Assembly (NCBI GenBank): GCA_030705695.1
Contig: JAUZPX010000070.1
Span: forward strand, 1 to 9,848
Reading direction: 5' to 3'
From: Bacillota bacterium
Lineage (GTDB): Bacteria; Bacillota; Clostridia; Oscillospirales; Acutalibacteraceae
Length of the DNA stretch: 9,848 bases
Positions 7,189-9,848 of this stretch are shown piece after piece (position 1 is the stretch's first letter; each line of letters begins with the position of its first letter). The notes under the pieces are model-generated. The model was not told the DNA's origin and did not search any database. It saw only the letters and a program-made list of their open reading frames with translations. A program made the position numbers and the translations under genes.

Positions 7189-7226
7189 ATACGACCTCAA
7201 TTATAATATTTTATAAGCTGAAAATC

Positions 7227-7255
7227 AGTATATCAAAAATACAATACAATTTCAA
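7227..7255 (-). promoter_or_regulatory. Promoter of rsmE-mtnN
   Basis: On the - strand TTGAAA (7255-7250), a 17-base spacer and TATACT (7232-7227) form a good housekeeping promoter. Transcription would begin near 7220, about 30 bases before the rsmE start. It faces away from the promoter at 7282-7310, making a compact divergent pair with 26 bp between the two -35 boxes. Confidence 0.7.
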
Positions 7256-7281
7256 TTGGCAAGTAAATAATTATGAGTTCA

Positions 7282-7310
7282 TTGGAAAATATAATTGAGC
7301 ATGATATAAT
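7282..7310 (+). promoter_or_regulatory. Promoter of the CinA-family gene
   Basis: TTGGAA (7282-7287), a 17-base spacer and a perfect TATAAT (7305-7310) preceded by TGA (extended -10) lie 24 bases ahead of the chosen start codon at 7334. The transcript would start near 7317, leaving a very short leader that just includes the AAAAGGAG ribosome site (7317-7324). Confidence 0.75.
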
Positions 7311-7333
7311 TAATACAAAAGGAGATGTTTTCA

Positions 7334-7873
7334 ATGACTTCCGAAGCATTTTTGCAACTACTTAAAGATGAAAACTGCGATATTGAAAAACTTAATGATA
7401 CATTACTAGGTTTATTAAAAGATAAAAACATGAAAATAGCCACCGCAGAAAGCTGTACAGGCGGTATGGTATCAAAATGGATTACCGATGTTCCTGGAGC
7501 GGCAACTGTCTTTGATTTGGGCATTTGCTGTTATGCAAATGAAATGAAGGAAAAAGTTCTAGGAGTAAGCCATAAAACTCTTGAAAACTTTGGTGCCGTA
7601 TCTCATCAAACGGCAGAGGAAATGGCTGACGGCGTACGTGAAATCTCAAATGCCGATATCGGAGTATCGACAACAGGGATTGCTGGACCTGACGGCGGAA
7701 CAGCAGAAAAACCGATAGGTCTTGTATATATCGGAATAAGCACACAAGACAAAACTGTTACGCACGAACTGCATTTTGGGGACAATGATGAAAATAACCG
7801 AGACGATATCCGAAGACTCACTACGGCGGCTGTTTTTTATCTTGCACTTAGACATATCAAAGCTAATTTTTAG
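7334..7873 (+). CDS. Stand-alone CinA C-terminal domain protein (PncC-like amidohydrolase)
   Basis: The 179-residue product is a single CinA C-terminal domain, the family that includes the NMN amidohydrolase PncC, which deamidates nicotinamide mononucleotide in NAD recycling. TAESCTGGMVSKW (37-49) carries the family's active-site Ser40; CYANEMKEKVLGV, GAVSHQTAEEMA and TGIAGPDGGTAEKPIGLVYIG follow in the normal order. The molybdopterin-binding N-terminal domain of full-length CinA is absent. Instead there is a 30-residue acidic helical leader before the core, somewhat longer than in E. coli YgaD/PncC. I chose the ATG at 7334 because GGAG (7321-7324) is nine bases upstream; an ATG at 7325 directly abuts that site and is not usable with it. 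Family assignment is firm; the substrate is inferred from relatives. Confidence 0.88.
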   Translation: MTSEAFLQLLKDENCDIEKLNDTLLGLLKDKNMKIATAESCTGGMVSKWITDVPGAATVFDLGICCYANEMKEKVLGVSHKTLENFGAVSHQTAEEMADGVREISNADIGVSTTGIAGPDGGTAEKPIGLVYIGISTQDKTVTHELHFGDNDENNRDDIRRLTTAAVFYLALRHIKANF

Positions 7874-7895
7874 CGGTATTTGTCGTTGTTTATAA

Positions 7896-8057
7896 ATACA
7901 GTCAATTACCTTGAAAACAGTACAGCCTTTGCGGACAATTTTTCGCTGTGCTGTGTTGTCTTCGTCGGAATCCGACAGGATTCCATCCTCTTTCGCCTTG
8001 CACATCACAAAATTGCCTCGCAAATTCAAGTGCACTTTTCAAGTTAATCGACTATAT
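7896..8057. repeat. Imperfect foldback (MITE-like) element
   Basis: The two halves are inverted copies about a centre at 7975/7976. Pairing segments from outside in: ATACAGTCAATTA (7896-7908) against TAATCGACTATAT (8045-8057); CTTGAAAA (7910-7917) with TTTTCAAG (8036-8043); TTTGCG (7928-7933) with CGCAAA (8019-8024); CAATTTT (7936-7942) with AAAATTG (8009-8015); TGTGC (7947-7951) with GCACA (8000-8004); and at the tip GGAATCC (7967-7973) with GGATTCC (7978-7984) around GACA. TATAAAT occurs as a direct repeat at both ends (7891-7897 and 8055-8061), resembling a target duplication. It is richer in GC than its flanks and codes for nothing convincing. A non-autonomous mobile repeat or a long structured RNA are the main readings. 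Confidence 0.7.
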
Positions 8058-8082
8058 AAATTTGTATTTTAAGCATTGGGGC

Positions 8083-8123
8083 TTGAATTAAAAGTTTGAA
8101 TATGGTAATATACTCGATATAGT
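8083..8123 (+). promoter_or_regulatory. Candidate malQ promoters
   Basis: Two overlapping sigma-A-like arrangements are visible: TTGAAT (8083-8088), 17 bases, TAATAT (8106-8111); and TTGAAT (8096-8101), 16 bases, TATAGT (8118-8123). A third, weaker one lies closer to the gene: TTGTCA (8139-8144), 17 bases, TAGGAT (8162-8167). The sequence alone does not decide between them. Confidence 0.45.
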
Positions 8124-8208
8124 GGAAAAATAGGTGTTTTGTCATTTTTTCTGCTTTAATTTAGGATTTCCCTGAAACAACGGTATAAAAAGAATGGAGT
8201 TCTGTGTT

Positions 8209-9848
8209 ATGAGATCTGCAGGAATTTTAATGCCGATTACATCGCTTCCGTCACCGTATGGAATTGGTACAATCGGAAAAACTGCATATAGATTTGCCGA
8301 TTTTCTAAAGGCTTCTGGGCAAAAATATTGGCAGATCCTCCCGGTCGGTCCCACAAGTTTTGGAGACTCGCCTTATCAATCCTTTTCAACATATGCGGGT
8401 AACCCGTATTTTATTGATTTGGATTTTCTTTGTGATGAGGGACTTTTGTTCCGTATTGAAATCAAAGATCTCGACTGGGGCGACAATCCCGAAGAAGTAG
8501 ATTACGAAAAGATATTTAATAATCGTTTTAATGTTTTACATATTGCATATGAACGCTTTAAAGAAAAAGATCAGAAGCCATTTGAAAATTTTATAAAAGA
8601 AAATGACAGCTGGCTTCCTGATTACTCCTTATATATGTCTGTAAAAAAACATTTCGGCATGCGCTCTTGGTCGGATTGGAACGATTCTGCTATTCGACTT
8701 CGCAAGCCTGAGGGTATTAAAAAATACCGTGAAATGCTAAAAGACGAGATTCATTTCTGGGAATTTGTTCAGTTTCTGTTCTTTACACAGTGGGAAAATT
8801 TTCGTTCTTATGTAAATTCACTTGGTATATTAATTATTGGCGACATGCCCATTTATGTAGCTATGGACAGCGTTGATACATGGGCAAACCCCGAAGTCTT
8901 CTGGCTCGACAAAGACCGCAAGCCTGTTCGAGTGGCAGGATGCCCACCAGATTACTTTGCTGTAAAAGGTCAGCTTTGGGGCAATCCGCTTTATGACTGG
9001 AAATATTTAAAATCAACAAATTACGAGTGGTGGTTTAAAAGAATAAAGGCAGCGGACAAGCTGTTTGATATAACAAGAATTGACCACTTCCGTGCTTTTG
9101 ACTCATACTATGCAATCCCCTATCCTGCTGAGGACGCTGTAATAGGTGACTGGCTTGAGGGTCCTGGCATTAAATTCTTTGAACTTATGAAGAAAAAGCT
9201 AGGAGATATTCCGATTATTGCAGAGGACTTAGGTTTATTGACTCCGGGTGTCATTAAATTGTTAAAGGATTCGGGTTATCCCGGTATGAAAATCCTTGAA
9301 TTTGCATTTGGCGGCGGATCTGATAACTCACACCTTCCGTATAATTATAATAATAATTCAATCGTTTATTCCGGAACTCACGATAACGAAACTATTATGG
9401 GTTGGTTTGAAACCGCAAGACCAAAAGCTGTTGAACATGCCGTAAAATATTGTCATCTCACTAAAGATGAAGGCTACAATTGGGGCATTATTCGTACTGC
9501 ATATGAAAGCGTATGTGATTATGCAATTATTCAAATGCAGGATATTCTGGCTCTTGATAATTCAGCACGATTCAATACACCGTCAACATTGGGTGGCAAT
9601 TGGGTCTGGAGAATGTGTGAGAACGCTCTTACAAAGGAGCTTTCAAATAAACTTAAAGATTTAGCGAAAACATATGGTCGACTGGAGGAAAATAAAAAAA
9701 TGGCAAAGAATGATTTAATGGAGAATTTGGTTCAAACCGCAAAAAATGCGTTTTGTAAAGAATTGGAGGAACTTTCACCTGCTGAATTACACCTGGTTTT
9801 AGGTAAAGCCATTATGGGCGAAATTGCCGACAGATGGGAACAAAGCAG
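8209..9848 (+). CDS. malQ: 4-alpha-glucanotransferase (GH77) reading on into a glycogen-phosphorylase-like N-terminus (partial)
   Basis: At least 546 codons are open to the window edge. Residues 1 to ~491 are a complete amylomaltase, which moves glucan chains between maltooligosaccharides. GH77 marks: LPVGPTSFGDSPYQS (44-58), GDMPIYVAMDSVDTW (211-225), RIDHFRAF with nucleophile Asp292 (290-297), IIAEDLG with acid/base Glu339 (336-342), SGTHDNET with Asp392 (388-395), and FNTPSTLGGNWVWR (455-468). MalQ proteins normally end near KTYGR (487-491), but no stop follows. The frame continues through LEENKK to M498, then ~49 residues including LSPAELHLVLGKAIMGEIADRW, which resemble the N-terminal helix of glycogen/starch phosphorylases. 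That would make a glucan disproportionation-phosphorolysis fusion. GGAG (8196-8199) nine bases before the ATG sets the start. MalQ is certain; the second domain is inferred from a short stretch. Confidence 0.93.
   Translation, partial: MRSAGILMPITSLPSPYGIGTIGKTAYRFADFLKASGQKYWQILPVGPTSFGDSPYQSFSTYAGNPYFIDLDFLCDEGLLFRIEIKDLDWGDNPEEVDYEKIFNNRFNVLHIAYERFKEKDQKPFENFIKENDSWLPDYSLYMSVKKHFGMRSWSDWNDSAIRLRKPEGIKKYREMLKDEIHFWEFVQFLFFTQWENFRSYVNSLGILIIGDMPIYVAMDSVDTWANPEVFWLDKDRKPVRVAGCPPDYFAVKGQLWGNPLYDWKYLKSTNYEWWFKRIKAADKLFDITRIDHFRAFDSYYAIPYPAEDAVIGDWLEGPGIKFFELMKKKLGDIPIIAEDLGLLTPGVIKLLKDSGYPGMKILEFAFGGGSDNSHLPYNYNNNSIVYSGTHDNETIMGWFETARPKAVEHAVKYCHLTKDEGYNWGIIRTAYESVCDYAIIQMQDILALDNSARFNTPSTLGGNWVWRMCENALTKELSNKLKDLAKTYGRLEENKKMAKNDLMENLVQTAKNAFCKELEELSPAELHLVLGKAIMGEIADRWEQS
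9684..9702 (+). promoter_or_regulatory. Internal ribosome site and ATG at the MalQ/phosphorylase joint
   Basis: GGAGG (9684-9688) followed after 11 bases by ATG (9700-9702) occurs in frame inside the open reading frame, exactly between the end of the MalQ domain and the start of the phosphorylase-like segment. It could be a relic of two formerly separate genes or a working internal start yielding the second domain alone. The spacing is slightly long. Confidence 0.45.

Larger units (their letters stand above)
7874..8208. other. Intergenic region between the CinA-family gene and malQ
   Basis: No convincing gene lies here. The first 20 bases after the stop contain only a 5-bp hairpin (GCTAA/TTAGC across the stop codon, 7862-7874) that is too weak for a terminator. 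The middle (7896-8057) is a large foldback element. The last 150 bases are AT-rich and hold the malQ promoter candidates and the ribosome site GGAG (8196-8199). Confidence 0.7.

Noticed and set aside
7198..7200. TTG as the rsmE start
   Set aside because: The TTG overlaps the GAGG ribosome site that is correctly spaced for the ATG at 7188, and the extra four residues do not look like the family's N-terminus.
7646..8035. 129-codon - strand reading frame beginning with GTG and crossing the foldback element and the 3' end of the CinA-family gene
   Set aside because: Its first part is the foldback repeat translated and the remainder is antisense to a well-supported gene. It has no ribosome site and no recognisable domain. 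Automated annotation may report it as a hypothetical protein, but I regard it as spurious.
9467..9664. 65-codon + strand frame within malQ
   Set aside because: It lies entirely within the GH77 coding region in another frame and has no supporting signal.
1..9848. Defence system, prophage, CRISPR array, tRNA or rRNA genes
   Set aside because: No direct repeat arrays, phage or nuclease/helicase motifs, cloverleaf sequences or rRNA signatures were seen anywhere in the window.

Overview
The window looks like ordinary chromosome from a low-GC Gram-positive bacterium of the Clostridia, plausibly a gut Ruminococcus/Oscillospiraceae-type organism. The clues are an AT-rich sequence, strong GGAG-type ribosome binding sites, sigma-A-like promoters, a T-box leader on an amino-acid gene, the Firmicutes-style pair of bPH2 membrane proteins, and a MalQ protein that reads on into a glycogen-phosphorylase-like N-terminus. 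The lineage is inferred from these traits; no marker gene here proves it.

Layout. 1-242 is the 3' end of pyrG (CTP synthase, + strand). It converges on gltA (citrate synthase, - strand, 366-1733), and two hairpins lie between them. Upstream of gltA, on the same strand, is cimA (citramalate synthase, 1878-3440). cimA is preceded by a complete T-box riboswitch (about 3466-3730) whose specifier reads ATC (Ile). Diverging from cimA is a two-gene + strand operon (3841-5708) of small and large membrane proteins with bacterial PH (bPH2) domains, resembling Bacillus YdbS/YdbT. Its last gene overlaps tail-to-tail by 4 bp with mtnN (5705-6400, -). mtnN follows rsmE (6460-7188, -) in a probable two-gene operon. 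A divergent promoter pair separates rsmE from a stand-alone CinA C-terminal-domain gene (7334-7873, +). The 335-bp gap after it holds a 162-bp imperfect foldback element that looks like a MITE. The window ends inside a malQ-type gene (8209 to the right edge, +).

How the genes relate. gltA and cimA both use central carbon precursors: acetyl-CoA with oxaloacetate, and acetyl-CoA with pyruvate. The T-box ties cimA to charging of tRNA-Ile, which fits the citramalate route to 2-oxobutyrate and isoleucine. mtnN (recycling of S-adenosylmethionine by-products) and rsmE (a SAM-dependent 16S rRNA methyltransferase) share SAM chemistry. malQ degrades and disproportionates alpha-glucans.

The points most worth a second look are: (1) the apparent MalQ-glycogen phosphorylase fusion, which keeps an in-frame GGAGG and ATG exactly at the domain joint; (2) the foldback element with flanking TATAAAT direct repeats; (3) the Ile-specific T-box on cimA; and (4) a perfect 10-bp inverted repeat inside the larger PH-domain gene. 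I found no tRNA, rRNA, CRISPR array, transposase, phage gene or defence system. The window is mostly housekeeping, and I see no convincing undescribed multi-gene system.
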